From assembly GCA_966186435.1 (NCBI GenBank), contig CBIFWW010000107.1, forward strand, positions 1-11,455: a stretch of DNA of 11,455 nt, written 5' to 3'. The DNA comes from CBIFWW01 sp966186435. GTDB taxonomy: Bacteria; Pseudomonadota; Gammaproteobacteria; Enterobacterales; Enterobacteriaceae. The position numbers were made by a program, and so were the translations under genes. The notes under the pieces are model-generated. The model did no database searches. It was not told the DNA's origin and saw only the letters and a program-made list of their open reading frames with translations. Numbering within the stretch: position 1 is the stretch's first letter; every line of letters starts with the position of its first letter. Shown here one piece after another: positions 1 through 8,285 of the stretch.

Positions 1-24
1 TGTTCAGCTTTTCTGGAGAAAGTC

Positions 25-711
25 ATGAAACTATCGATAATTCTGGTGTCCCCGCCCCGGACCGAGAACATCCGCGCTGCCGCACGCGCTATGAAGACTA
101 TGGGATTCCATTCATTACGCATTGTGGATAGTGAGGCTCACCTGGAGCCTGCCGCCAGTTGGGTTGCGCACGGGTCTGGCGATATTCTGAAAAATATTGA
201 GGTATTTCCCGATCTTGTCAGCGCATTGAGTGACATAGATTTTACAATTGCCACCACCGCCCGTAGCCGGGCTCGCTATCATTACTATGCTACGCCAGAT
301 GAACTGGTTCCTTTATTGCAAGAAAAACAGCAGTGGGTGAATCATGCGGCGGTGGTGTTCGGCCGTGAAGATTCCGGGCTGACTAACGAAGAGCTGGCTC
401 TGGCGGATGTGTTATCCGGGGTGCCGATGGTGGCGGATTACCCGTCCCTTAATCTGGGCCAGGCGGTGATGGTCTATTGCTATCAACTCAGCTTGCTGAT
501 GCAAAACCCGGTGCAACCGGAAGCGCCAGTTGATGGCCAACAGCTGGCGGCACTGCGCCAGCGGGTTAACGGTTTGCTGACTGCACTAGAGGTGGCCGAC
601 GATCAAAAAATGGCTGACTGGCTGGCACAACGGTTAGGGGTGCTTGGTCAGCGAGACACCGTCATGCTGCACCGTTTACTCCATGATATTGAAAAAAAAC
701 TCACCGAATAA
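25..711 (+). CDS. yjtD: SpoU/TrmH-family tRNA/rRNA methyltransferase (YjtD/LasT)
   Basis: Probable S-adenosylmethionine-dependent RNA 2'-O-methyltransferase of the SpoU (SPOUT, TrmJ-like) class, acting in the cytoplasm. The 228-residue protein has the family's conserved blocks in order: an N-terminal SPPRTENIRAAARAMK segment (residues 9-24) with the Asn and Arg of motif 1, FGREDSGLTNEE (112-123), and YPSLNLGQAV (139-148), the last two forming the knotted cofactor site. Length matches E. coli YjtD (228). The start is supported by GGAGAAAG at 15-22, just upstream of the ATG. It lies immediately before the threonine operon, as yjtD does in E. coli across that map's coordinate origin. I see no convincing terminator in the 135 bp before the thr promoter. 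The RNA target is not established by sequence. TrmJ itself is a paralogue, so the tRNA position 32 activity should not be assumed. Family assignment is firm; substrate is unknown. Confidence 0.93.
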   Translation: MKLSIILVSPPRTENIRAAARAMKTMGFHSLRIVDSEAHLEPAASWVAHGSGDILKNIEVFPDLVSALSDIDFTIATTARSRARYHYYATPDELVPLLQEKQQWVNHAAVVFGREDSGLTNEELALADVLSGVPMVADYPSLNLGQAVMVYCYQLSLLMQNPVQPEAPVDGQQLAALRQRVNGLLTALEVADDQKMADWLAQRLGVLGQRDTVMLHRLLHDIEKKLTE

Positions 712-846
712 AAAACTACTTTTCCCCGATTGGATAGGGTGAAACGGGTTGCCAGTTGTGAATCAGACAGCGATTTTGCAAGGATGTCGGCCAAGGCATA
801 GCGGGAAACGAGTATGATTACGGACCGTGACAGAAACAGAAATTTA

Positions 847-882
847 TTGACTTAACGGCGCGTATCCTTTAACCAATATAGG
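847..882 (+). promoter_or_regulatory. thr operon sigma-70 promoter
   Basis: A -35 element TTGACT (847-852) is followed, after 17 bp, by the -10 region in TTTAACCAATATAGG (868-882). From memory, the E. coli thrLABC promoter has the same TTGACT, the same spacing and the same TTTAACCAATATAGG block, while the spacer differs. Transcription should start a few bases past 882, giving a short leader before thrL at 911. Confidence 0.85.
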
Positions 883-910
883 TAACGACTTTAAAGAGCA
901 CACAACATCC

Positions 911-982
911 ATGATCCGCTTCAGCCCGATGATGACCACCATTACAACCACCACCATTACCACAGGTAACGGGGCGGGCTGA
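911..982 (+). CDS. thrL: thr operon leader peptide
   Basis: A 23-codon leader peptide whose translation senses charged Thr-tRNA and Ile-tRNA. It reads MIRFSPMM, then TTITTTTITT, then GNGAG before TGA. The run has eight Thr codons with Ile at residues 11 and 16, plus Ile2 near the start, so starvation for these amino acids would stall the ribosome there. The C-terminal TTGNGAG is the same as I recall for E. coli ThrL, whereas the N-terminus differs from the E. coli MKRIS. The ATG at 911 is preferred over the in-frame ATGs at 929 and 932 because the preceding CACAACATCC also matches E. coli from memory. A weak purine-rich AAAGAG (893-898) precedes it. It lies between the promoter and the attenuator hairpin, exactly where expected. 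Confidence 0.9.
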   Translation: MIRFSPMMTTITTTTITTGNGAG

Positions 983-1012
983 CGCGTACAGGAAAAACTG
1001 AAAAAAGCCCGC
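974..1012 (+). promoter_or_regulatory. thr attenuator antiterminator pairing
   Basis: GCGGGC at 974-979, inside the last codons of thrL, can pair with GCCCGC at 1007-1012, the left arm of the terminator stem. If the ribosome stalls at the upstream Thr/Ile codons, 974-979 is free and this pairing blocks the terminator. If it reads through to the stop at 980-982 it covers 974-979 and the terminator forms. The complementarity is seen directly; the mechanism is that established for the E. coli thr operon. Confidence 0.75.
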
Positions 1013-1038
1013 ACCGAATTGTGCGGGCTTTTTTTTTT
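1001..1038 (+). terminator. thr operon attenuator (rho-independent terminator)
   Basis: A perfect 8-bp stem GCCCGCAC (1007-1014) / GTGCGGGC (1021-1028) has a six-base loop CGAATT and is followed by ten T residues (1029-1038). A preceding A6 run (1001-1006) can extend the stem. It sits between thrL and thrA, and so is the regulated terminator that stops transcription when threonine and isoleucine are plentiful. Confidence 0.95.
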
Positions 1039-1064
1039 AGAATAAAAACCAAGGGGAAATACGC

Positions 1065-3527
1065 ATGAGAGTGTTGAAATTCGGCGGGACATCAGTGGCT
1101 AATGCCGCGCGCTTCTTCCAGGTGGCCGATATCCTGGAGAGTAATGCGGAACAAGGACAAGTGGCGGTAGTTCTGTCTGCACCGGCCAAAATCACCAATC
1201 ACCTGGTGGCGATGATCGAGAAAACCATCGGCAATCAGGATGCATTCCCCAACGTCAATGATGCCCAGCGCATTTTTGCCGATCTCCTGGCAGGCTTGGC
1301 AAAATCACAACCCGGTTTTCCCTTCCAGCAGATGCAGGCGGTAGTGGATCAAGAGTTCGCCCAAATCAAACATGTGCTCCACGGTATCAGCCTGTTGGGC
1401 CAGTGCCCCGATGGCGTTAATGCGGCATTAATTTGCCGGGGTGAAAAACTCTCGATTGCGATTATGTCTGCGGTGCTGCAAGCCCGTGGCCGTCTGGTGA
1501 CGGTGATCAACCCGGTTGAAAAACTAATGGCAGTGGGCCATTACCTCGAATCAACGGTGGATATTGCCGAATCTACCCGCCGTATCGAAGCAGGCCAAAT
1601 CCCAGCCGACCACATGATCCTGATGGCGGGTTTTACCGCCGGGAATGAAAAAGGGGAGTTAGTGGTGTTGGGCCGCAACGGATCTGACTACTCCGCGGCG
1701 GTGCTTGCCGCCTGCCTGCGAGCTGACTGTTGCGAAATCTGGACTGATGTGGATGGGGTCTATACTTGTGACCCACGCCAGGTGCCCGATGCGCGGCTGC
1801 TGAAGTCGATGTCCTACCAGGAGGCAATGGAGCTTTCTTACTTTGGTGCCAAAGTGCTGCACCCCCGCACCATCAGCCCTATCGCCCAGTTCCAGATCCC
1901 TTGCTTGATTAAAAACACCGGCAATCCACAGGCTCCCGGCACCCTGATTGGCGCTTCCGTCAATGAAGATGGCCTGCCGGTAAAAGGCATTACCAATCTG
2001 AACAACATGGCGATGTTCAACGTGTCCGGCCCCGGTATGAAAGGCATGGTGGGGATGGCCGCGCGAGTGTTTGCGGCGATGTCGCGCAATGGGATCTCCG
2101 TAGTGCTGATCACCCAGTCATCTTCCGAATACTCTATCAGTTTCTGTGTCCCTCAACTGGACTGTAACCGGGCGCGCCGGGCGCTGGAAGACGAATTCTA
2201 TCTGGAGCTTAAAGAAGAGCTGCTGGAGCCATTGTCCATTGCCGAGCACCTGGCGGTGATTTCCGTGGTCGGTGATGGCATGCGCACCCTGCGCGGGATT
2301 TCGGCCAAGTTCTTTGCCGCCCTGGCCCGCGCCAATATCAATATTGTCGCCATTGCCCAGGGGTCCTCAGAGCGTTCTATTTCTGTAGTGGTTAATAACG
2401 AGGATGCCACCACCGGTGTGCGGGTAACCCACCAGATGCTATTTAATACCGATCAGGTCATCGAAGTGTTCCTGATTGGCGTGGGCGGGGTAGGGGGCGC
2501 ATTGCTGGCCCAAATTAAGCGCCAGCAGGCATGGTTGAAGAGCAAGCATATCGATTTACGGGTCTGCGGGGTGGCAAACTCCCGGGCGATGCTGACCAAC
2601 GTTCACGGTCTGGATCTGGAAGACTGGCAGGGCAAGCTGGAGGAAGCCAAAGACCCGTTCAACCTGGGCCGGCTGATCCGTCTGGTGAAGGAGTATCATC
2701 TGCTAAACCCGGTGATCGTCGACTGTACCTCCAGCCAGGCCGTGGCCGACCAGTATGCTGAATTCCTGGGTGAAGGCTTCCACGTGGTCACGCCTAACAA
2801 GAAAGCCAACACCTCTTCACTGAACTTCTATCATCAGATCCGCAGCGCCGCCCAGCGCTCGCGTCGTAAGTTCCTGTATGACACCAACGTGGGTGCTGGC
2901 CTGCCGGTGATTGAAAATCTACAAAACCTGTTGAACGCCGGGGATGAACTGAATCGCTTTTCCGGGATTTTATCCGGTTCATTGTCCTTTATTTTTGGCA
3001 AACTCGATGAAGGCATGAGCCTGTCAGCCGCCACTGCTATTGCCCGGGAAATGGGATATACCGAGCCAGACCCCCGTGATGATTTGTCCGGGATGGACGT
3101 GGCGCGCAAGCTGCTGATCCTGGCCCGTGAGGCAGGCCGTGAGCTGGAGTTGTCAGACATCATCATCGAGTCCGTATTACCTAATCACTTTGATGATAGC
3201 GGTGATGTTACAAGCTTTATGGCTCGCCTACCGCAACTTGATGATGAATTCGCTGCCCGTATTGCCTGCGCCCGTGATGAAGGGAAAGTGCTGCGCTATG
3301 TGGGCAATATCGAAGAAGACGGCCAGTGCCGGGTGAAGATTGCTGCCGTAGATGGTAATGACCCGCTTTATAAAGTAAAGAACGGGGAGAACGCCTTAGC
3401 CTTCTACAGCCACTACTACCAACCGCTGCCACTGGTACTCCGTGGTTACGGGGCCGGTAATGATGTGACCGCAGCTGGTGTGTTCGCCGATCTGTTACGC
3501 ACCCTGTCATGGAAGTTAGGAGTTTAA
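1065..3527 (+). CDS. thrA: Bifunctional aspartokinase I / homoserine dehydrogenase I
   Basis: Catalyses the first and third steps of threonine synthesis: phosphorylation of aspartate, and NADPH-dependent reduction of aspartate semialdehyde to homoserine. The 820 residues equal the E. coli length. The aspartokinase domain starts with KFGGTSVANA (5-14) and includes GRNGSDYSAA (203-212). Two ACT-type regulatory regions lie at about 315-460. Ser345 and Gly433, whose substitution relieves threonine inhibition in E. coli, are both present, so feedback control is probably intact. The dehydrogenase domain begins near 465 with the nucleotide-binding GVGGVGG (472-478), then VTPNKKAN (575-582) and the signature around EMGYTEPDPRDDLSGMDVARK (residues 662-682). 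AAGGGG (1051-1056) supports the start. It is the first structural gene after the attenuator, and ends 3 bp before thrB. Confidence 0.98.
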   Translation: MRVLKFGGTSVANAARFFQVADILESNAEQGQVAVVLSAPAKITNHLVAMIEKTIGNQDAFPNVNDAQRIFADLLAGLAKSQPGFPFQQMQAVVDQEFAQIKHVLHGISLLGQCPDGVNAALICRGEKLSIAIMSAVLQARGRLVTVINPVEKLMAVGHYLESTVDIAESTRRIEAGQIPADHMILMAGFTAGNEKGELVVLGRNGSDYSAAVLAACLRADCCEIWTDVDGVYTCDPRQVPDARLLKSMSYQEAMELSYFGAKVLHPRTISPIAQFQIPCLIKNTGNPQAPGTLIGASVNEDGLPVKGITNLNNMAMFNVSGPGMKGMVGMAARVFAAMSRNGISVVLITQSSSEYSISFCVPQLDCNRARRALEDEFYLELKEELLEPLSIAEHLAVISVVGDGMRTLRGISAKFFAALARANINIVAIAQGSSERSISVVVNNEDATTGVRVTHQMLFNTDQVIEVFLIGVGGVGGALLAQIKRQQAWLKSKHIDLRVCGVANSRAMLTNVHGLDLEDWQGKLEEAKDPFNLGRLIRLVKEYHLLNPVIVDCTSSQAVADQYAEFLGEGFHVVTPNKKANTSSLNFYHQIRSAAQRSRRKFLYDTNVGAGLPVIENLQNLLNAGDELNRFSGILSGSLSFIFGKLDEGMSLSAATAIAREMGYTEPDPRDDLSGMDVARKLLILAREAGRELELSDIIIESVLPNHFDDSGDVTSFMARLPQLDDEFAARIACARDEGKVLRYVGNIEEDGQCRVKIAAVDGNDPLYKVKNGENALAFYSHYYQPLPLVLRGYGAGNDVTAAGVFADLLRTLSWKLGV

Positions 3528-3530
3528 TTC

Positions 3531-4460
3531 ATGGTTAAAGTTTATGCCCCGGCCTCTATTGGCAACGTTAGCGTCGGGTTTGATGTCCTCGGGGCGGCGG
3601 TGTCTCCTGTCGATGGTTCGCTACTGGGGGACTGCGTTAGCGTTGAAGCCGCCTCGTCCTTCAGCCTGACTAACGCCGGGCGCTTTGTCAGCAAGCTGCC
3701 TACCGAGCTACGGGAAAACATCGTTTATCAGTGCTGGGAGCGCTTTTGCCAGGAAATTGGCAAAACCATCCCGGTGGCGATGGCCCTCGAAAAAAATATG
3801 CCGATTGGTTCTGGCCTGGGTTCCAGCGCTTGCTCTGTCGTCGCGGGGCTAATGGCGATGAATGAGTTTTGCGGCAAGCCGCTAAATGACACCCGGCTAC
3901 TGGCCCTGATGGGGGAGCTTGAGGGGCGGATCTCCGGGAGTGTCCATTTTGATAACGTGTCACCGTGCTTCCTTGGCGGCATGCAGTTAATGGTGGAAGA
4001 GCTGGGGATTATTAGCCAGCCGGTGCCGGGCTTTGAGGACTGGTTATGGGTTATGGCCTATCCGGGGATTAAAGTCTCTACCGCCGAAGCGCGGGCTATC
4101 CTTCCGGCTCAGTACCGTCGCCAGGACTTAATCAGCCATGGCCGTTACTTGGGAGGGTTTATTCATGCCTGTCACACCGGGCAGCCGGAGCTGGCAGCTA
4201 AACTGATGCATGACGTAGTAGCAGAGCCGTACCGTACTAAGCTGCTGCCAGGCTTCACTGAGGCGCGCCAGGCGGCCAAAGAGATTGGCGCACTGGCCTG
4301 CGGGATCTCTGGCTCAGGGCCAACGCTGTTTGCAGTATGCAATGATAGCGATACGGCACAACGAATGGCTTCCTGGCTTCGCCAACACTATGTTAAAAAT
4401 CAAGAAGGTTTCGTTCATATCTGCCGCTTAGACGCGGCTGGCGCACGGGTATTAGGATAA
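3531..4460 (+). CDS. thrB: Homoserine kinase
   Basis: Phosphorylates homoserine to O-phosphohomoserine with ATP, the fourth step of threonine synthesis. This is a GHMP-family kinase of 309 residues (310 in E. coli). The N-terminal motif VYAPASIGNVSVGFDVLG (4-21), the ATP phosphate-binding loop PIGSGLGSSA (91-100), the acidic GELEG segment (128-132) and the C-terminal CGISGSGPTLF motif (257-267) are all present. TTAGGAG at 3516-3522, inside the end of thrA, acts as ribosome binding site, and only 3 bp separate the thrA stop from this ATG, so translational coupling is likely. Controlled by the thr attenuator upstream. Confidence 0.98.
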   Translation: MVKVYAPASIGNVSVGFDVLGAAVSPVDGSLLGDCVSVEAASSFSLTNAGRFVSKLPTELRENIVYQCWERFCQEIGKTIPVAMALEKNMPIGSGLGSSACSVVAGLMAMNEFCGKPLNDTRLLALMGELEGRISGSVHFDNVSPCFLGGMQLMVEELGIISQPVPGFEDWLWVMAYPGIKVSTAEARAILPAQYRRQDLISHGRYLGGFIHACHTGQPELAAKLMHDVVAEPYRTKLLPGFTEARQAAKEIGALACGISGSGPTLFAVCNDSDTAQRMASWLRQHYVKNQEGFVHICRLDAAGARVLG

Positions 4461-4463
4461 CGC

Positions 4464-5750
4464 ATGAAACTCTACAATCTTAAAGATCATAATGAACAAG
4501 TTAGTTTTGCTCAGGCGATTACGCAGGGGCTAGGTAAGCAGCAGGGGCTTTTCTTCCCGCTGGATTTGCCAGAGTTCAACCTGACTGAAGTGGATGAAAT
4601 GCTGAAGCAGGATTTCGTTTCCCGCAGCACCAAAATCCTGTCTGCCTTTATCGGCGATGAAATCCCGGTTAATGAGTTGGAAGCCCGGGTGCGTAGCGCT
4701 TTTGCTTTCCCGGCCCCGGTTGCCAGCGTGACTGACGATGTGGCTTGCCTGGAGCTGTTCCACGGGCCAACTCTGGCCTTTAAGGACTTCGGTGGCCGCT
4801 TTATGGCCCAGATGCTGTCCTACATCAGCGGCGATAAACCGGTGACTATTTTGACTGCCACTTCCGGGGATACCGGGGCGGCGGTGGCCCATGCCTTCTA
4901 TGGGATGCCGAATGTGCGGGTGGTGATCCTCTACCCGAAAGGCAAAATCAGCCCGCTTCAAGAAAAGCTGTTCTGCACCCTGGGTGGCAACATTGAAACC
5001 ATCGCCGTGGAAGGGGATTTTGATGCCTGCCAGGCGCTGGTGAAGCAAGCCTTCGATGACGAAGAGCTAAAACAGGCAATTGGTCTGAACTCGGCTAACT
5101 CCATTAACATTAGCCGTTTGCTGGCGCAGATTTGTTATTACTTTGAAGCGGTGGCCCAACTGCCACAGGAAGCCCGTAACCAACTGGTAATTTCCGTGCC
5201 CAGCGGTAACTTCGGCGATCTCACCGCCGGTTTACTAGCGAAGTCTCTTGGGTTGCCGGTGAAACGCTTTATTGCCGCCACCAATGTTAATGATACCGTG
5301 CCGCGCTTCCTGGAATCCGGGCAGTGGCAGCCAAAGCCGACTCAGGCCACGCTGTCGAATGCCATGGACGTGAGCCAGCCGAATAACTGGCCGCGGGTGG
5401 AAGAGATTTATCGCCGTAAAATCTGGCGCTTAACCGATCTGGGCTATGCGGCGGTGGATGATGAAACCAGCAAAGTTGCCATGCATGAGCTAAAAGGATT
5501 GGGTTATACCTCTGAACCCCATGCGGCGGTGGCCTACCGTGCACTGCGGGATAGCCTGCGCCCGGGTGAATATGGTTTATTCCTTGGTACGGCCCATCCT
5601 GCTAAATTCAAAGAGAGCGTGGAGGCCATTCTCGGCGAGCCACTGGCACTCCCGGCGGAACTGGCAGCCCGTGCCGATTTGCCGTTGCTTTCCTTAACAC
5701 TCCCGGTGGATTTCCCGGCCTTACGCGAGCAGTTGCTGAGTAAGGTTTAA
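4464..5750 (+). CDS. thrC: Threonine synthase
   Basis: Pyridoxal-phosphate enzyme that converts O-phosphohomoserine to threonine, the last step of the pathway. The 428 residues equal the E. coli length. The cofactor lysine is Lys107 in HGPTLAFKDFGG (100-111). TATSGDTGAA (131-140) and SGNFGD (247-252) are the phosphate-binding and cofactor-contact segments usual in fold-type II threonine synthases. Start choice: AGGA (4454-4457) in the end of thrB lies 6 bp before the ATG, and the thrB stop is 3 bp away, so the gene is coupled to thrB. It is the last gene of the operon; a hairpin follows at 5771-5792. Confidence 0.98.
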   Translation: MKLYNLKDHNEQVSFAQAITQGLGKQQGLFFPLDLPEFNLTEVDEMLKQDFVSRSTKILSAFIGDEIPVNELEARVRSAFAFPAPVASVTDDVACLELFHGPTLAFKDFGGRFMAQMLSYISGDKPVTILTATSGDTGAAVAHAFYGMPNVRVVILYPKGKISPLQEKLFCTLGGNIETIAVEGDFDACQALVKQAFDDEELKQAIGLNSANSINISRLLAQICYYFEAVAQLPQEARNQLVISVPSGNFGDLTAGLLAKSLGLPVKRFIAATNVNDTVPRFLESGQWQPKPTQATLSNAMDVSQPNNWPRVEEIYRRKIWRLTDLGYAAVDDETSKVAMHELKGLGYTSEPHAAVAYRALRDSLRPGEYGLFLGTAHPAKFKESVEAILGEPLALPAELAARADLPLLSLTLPVDFPALREQLLSKV

Positions 5751-5770
5751 TCCGCCTCGGTAGTCTGCAA

Positions 5771-5792
5771 TAAGGCCCTTGACGGGGCCTTA
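5771..5792. terminator. Hairpin between convergent thrC and yaaA
   Basis: TAAGGCCC (5771-5778) and GGGCCTTA (5785-5792) form a perfect 8-bp stem with a six-base loop. It lies 20 bp after the thrC stop and directly after the yaaA stop on the other strand, so it could end transcripts in both directions. Neither side has a proper run of T (the plus side continues GTTAATTAG), so efficient rho-independent termination is uncertain. Confidence 0.5.
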
Positions 5793-5797
5793 GTTAA

Positions 5798-6574
5798 TTA
5801 GTGTTGCTCGGGACGTTTAAACACCCATTCGTTGTCGCTGGAACTCTCGGCATCATAACGATATCCGTCACTGTCAAAGCCCCGCAATTGGCAAGGCTGA
5901 GTCAACCGATTCTGGATAATATAGCGGCTCATCAGGCCACGGGCCTTTTTGGCGTAGAAGCTGATTACTTTATAAGTGCCGTTTTTCTCATCAAGGAATA
6001 CCGGTTTGATGATTTTACCCTTCAACGCCTGAGTGTTGACCGAACGGAAATACTCATCGGAGGCCAGGTTTATTACCACGTCATCGCCCTGTGCTTCCAT
6101 GGCCCCGTTCAGTTTTTGAGTAATAGTGTCGCCCCAAAAGTGATACAGGTTGCCGCCTTTTTTAGTCTCCAGCTTGATACCCATCTCTAGCCGATAAGGC
6201 TGCATCAGATCCAATGGGCGCAGCACGCCGTACAAACCAGAAAGCATCCGCAGGTGGCGCTGGGCGAAGTCGAAATCATCCTCGCTAAAGGTTTCAGCCT
6301 GAAGGCCGGTGTAAACGTCCCCCTTAAAGGCCAGGATCGCCTGGCGGGCGTTATCCGGGGTGAAGTCCGGCTGCCAATCATGGAAACGGGTAGCATTTAG
6401 TGACGCAATTTTATCGCTTACCCCCATTAGGGAGGAAATCTGGGCCGCACTCAGCTTACGCGCGACTTTGATCAGCTGCTGGGAATGATCCAGCAATTCT
6501 GGTTGAGTAAAGCGCTCAGTGGCGAGCTTGCTCTGATAATCCAGGGTTTTTGCAGGTGATATAAGTATGAGCAT
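5798..6574 (-). CDS. yaaA: Peroxide stress protein YaaA (DUF328/UPF0246)
   Basis: YaaA-family cytoplasmic protein. In E. coli YaaA limits intracellular unincorporated iron and so reduces Fenton damage during hydrogen peroxide stress; a DNA-binding fold has been described for the family. The 258 residues match the E. coli length. Conserved stretches include MLILISPAKTLDY (1-13), FKGDVYTGLQAETFSEDDFDFAQ (residues 83-105), LSGLYGVLRPLDLMQPYRLEMG (residues 111-132) and FYAKKARGLM (206-215). The longest ORF begins two codons earlier at 6580, but the ribosome site AAGGA (plus-strand 6581-6585) abuts that ATG and lies 6 bp from the ATG at 6574, so 6574 is the better start. An OxyR site upstream would be expected from E. 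coli; I could not identify one by eye. Codirectional with yaaJ, 83 bp downstream of it, as in E. coli. Confidence 0.95.
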   Translation of the reverse strand: MLILISPAKTLDYQSKLATERFTQPELLDHSQQLIKVARKLSAAQISSLMGVSDKIASLNATRFHDWQPDFTPDNARQAILAFKGDVYTGLQAETFSEDDFDFAQRHLRMLSGLYGVLRPLDLMQPYRLEMGIKLETKKGGNLYHFWGDTITQKLNGAMEAQGDDVVINLASDEYFRSVNTQALKGKIIKPVFLDEKNGTYKVISFYAKKARGLMSRYIIQNRLTQPCQLRGFDSDGYRYDAESSSDNEWVFKRPEQH

Positions 6575-6657
6575 GGTCATTCCTTGCGTAATCGAAGCAT
6601 CACTGTATCAAATTATTCCACCTGGTCGATTCAGCCCTACCAATCGATGCGATGGGT

Positions 6658-8091
6658 TTATTTTTTAGGGTGATTATTCCACACCCCAGGTTCAATATTG
6701 TGATGGATCTCCGGGAACCGTTGGGGGTCAAACTGCGGTGTCACCCCCAGACGCCGCTGGCGCAGATAATCCTGGGCCACATCACGCACGATGGGGGACA
6801 ACAGCAAAATCGCAATCAGGTTAGTAATAGCCATCAACGCCATAATTACATCCGCCATCTGCCACACCAACGGTAGGTGAGCCAGTGCGCCAAACATCAC
6901 CATTAGCATCACCATTATCCTCAACAACCATTTATAACCCGCCCCATTCAAGCGCAGAAAAACCAAATTATTTTCGGCGTAGGCGTAGTTAGCAATGATG
7001 GAAGTGAAGGAAAACAAGAAGGCGATCAATGCAATCAAGTCAGCACCCATGCTACCAAAGAAATGGGTAAGGGCATGCTGAGTAACTACAATCCCATCAT
7101 CCATGGTGATAGGCCGCTCGGCGACGTGACAAAGCAGAATTATCATGGCGGTGGCGGAACAAATTACAATGGTATCAATAAATACCCCCGCCATCTGGAC
7201 GATGCCTTGTGACGCCGGATGGGGTGGCCAGGAGGAGGCCGCAGCGGCGGCATTAGGGGTCGATCCCATCCCTGCCTCATTAGAGAACATCCCGCGCTGG
7301 AACCCGGCGCTAATGGCTTGACTAAAGGTGTAGCCCAGCGTACCCGCAGCCGCTTCCTGCCAGCCAAAGGCGCTTTTGAAAATCATACTAATTACTTGGG
7401 GCATGCTATCGATATGCCACAGCATCACGCCCACGCTTAAGACCACCCAGCCCAGGGCCATAAAGGGCACCATCCACTGCGCTACCTTCACCACGCCATT
7501 TATACCCCGCACAATCACCAGACCTATGCACAGCGCCATGGCAACACCGGTGGCAAGCTTAGGAACATTAAGGGCATGAGCGAGGGCGTTAGAGACGGCA
7601 TTAGCCTGGACGGCATTAAATACAAAGCCAAAAGCGATAATCAGGAACACGGAAAACAGCACGCCCATCCAGCGCATCCCCAAACCGCGTTCCATATACC
7701 AAGCCGGGCCGCCGCGAAATTGGCCTTGTGCATCCCGGCCTTTATAGATTTGTGCCAGGGTACATTCTGCGAAAGACGTTGCCATGCCAAACAGGGCGGT
7801 AACCCACATCCAGAAAACCGCACCAGGGCCGCCGGCGGCAATGGCGAGGGCAACGCCCGCAAGGTTTCCGCTGCCCACCCGGGCTGCCAGACTGGTACAT
7901 AGCGCCTGGAAGGCCGTGATACCTTCAGGATGGGGAATAAGGCTTTTCTTTAGGCTGTTTCTAAACTGACGGAAATAGCGAAATTGAACAAATCCAGTAC
8001 GATAAGTAAACCAAATCCCTGCGCCAAGCAGCAGGTAAATCATCACCGAATCCCATAGGATGTCGCTGATAAAAAGTAAAAAGTCTCGCAT
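6658..8091 (-). CDS. alsT: Sodium:alanine (AGCS-family) symporter YaaJ/AlsT
   Basis: Inner-membrane transporter of the alanine/glycine:cation symporter family, expected to import a small neutral amino acid with sodium. The 477 residues carry many hydrophobic helices (for example 13-30, 90-107, 143-160, 181-195, 206-224, 302-320, 353-370, 391-404 and 421-434). Family signatures are LCTSLAARVGSGNLAGVALA (64-83), RGGPAWYMERGLGMRWMG (126-143) and FSNEAGMGSTPNAAAAA (269-285). The longest ORF starts at 8112, but no ribosome site precedes that ATG. GAGGGAGAGG lies just upstream of the ATG at 8091, and the resulting N-terminus (MRDFLLFISDILW) lines up with E. coli YaaJ, so 8091 is chosen. The substrate is inferred from the family and has not been determined for this protein. 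Divergent from talB. Confidence 0.93.
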   Translation of the reverse strand: MRDFLLFISDILWDSVMIYLLLGAGIWFTYRTGFVQFRYFRQFRNSLKKSLIPHPEGITAFQALCTSLAARVGSGNLAGVALAIAAGGPGAVFWMWVTALFGMATSFAECTLAQIYKGRDAQGQFRGGPAWYMERGLGMRWMGVLFSVFLIIAFGFVFNAVQANAVSNALAHALNVPKLATGVAMALCIGLVIVRGINGVVKVAQWMVPFMALGWVVLSVGVMLWHIDSMPQVISMIFKSAFGWQEAAAGTLGYTFSQAISAGFQRGMFSNEAGMGSTPNAAAAASSWPPHPASQGIVQMAGVFIDTIVICSATAMIILLCHVAERPITMDDGIVVTQHALTHFFGSMGADLIALIAFLFSFTSIIANYAYAENNLVFLRLNGAGYKWLLRIMVMLMVMFGALAHLPLVWQMADVIMALMAITNLIAILLLSPIVRDVAQDYLRQRRLGVTPQFDPQRFPEIHHNIEPGVWNNHPKK

Positions 8092-8174
8092 TCCTCTCCC
8101 TCTGAACCCCATGCATGATTATTTAGCGCTGGGGTAATCCATCAACTAGCCGACTTACTACCCTGTCAGTTTAA

Positions 8175-8230
8175 CATAATACGGCGTGCTCAACGCGGGT
8201 GGTTGCGCGGCTATTTCGGCGTGATATCAT
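8175..8230 (+). promoter_or_regulatory. Candidate talB promoter region
   Basis: Two sigma-70-like candidates lie in the 194-bp region between divergent alsT and talB. CATAAT (8175-8180) matches five of six -10 positions but lacks a good -35. TTGCGC (8203-8208), with a 16-bp spacer, precedes TATCAT (8225-8230), also five of six. The choice cannot be made from sequence alone. No clear alsT promoter was seen on the minus strand. Confidence 0.35.
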
Positions 8231-8285
8231 CGAGGTAGATCGGTTACACCTCACTAACAAGCCGTATTTGAAGAGAAACTCTATT

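Noticed and set aside
712..846. Searched for a terminator after yjtD or a small gene before the thr promoter
   Set aside because: No stem longer than about three base pairs with a T run and no ORF with a ribosome site was seen.
844..1092. Minus-strand ORF of 82 codons opposite thrL and the attenuator
   Set aside because: Its Val/Met-rich stretch is just the reverse complement of the Thr/Ile codon run of thrL, and it spans the promoter and terminator; no ribosome site.
4530..5048. Minus-strand ORF of 172 codons inside thrC
   Set aside because: Lies wholly opposite a conserved full-length thrC; no family resemblance.
5801..6190. Plus-strand ORF of 129 codons opposite yaaA
   Set aside because: Opposite a conserved gene, no ribosome site and no recognisable domain.
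8199..8285. 29-residue N-terminal extension of talB
   Set aside because: Not found in the family, runs through the candidate promoter, and a better start with upstream GAAGAG lies at 8286.
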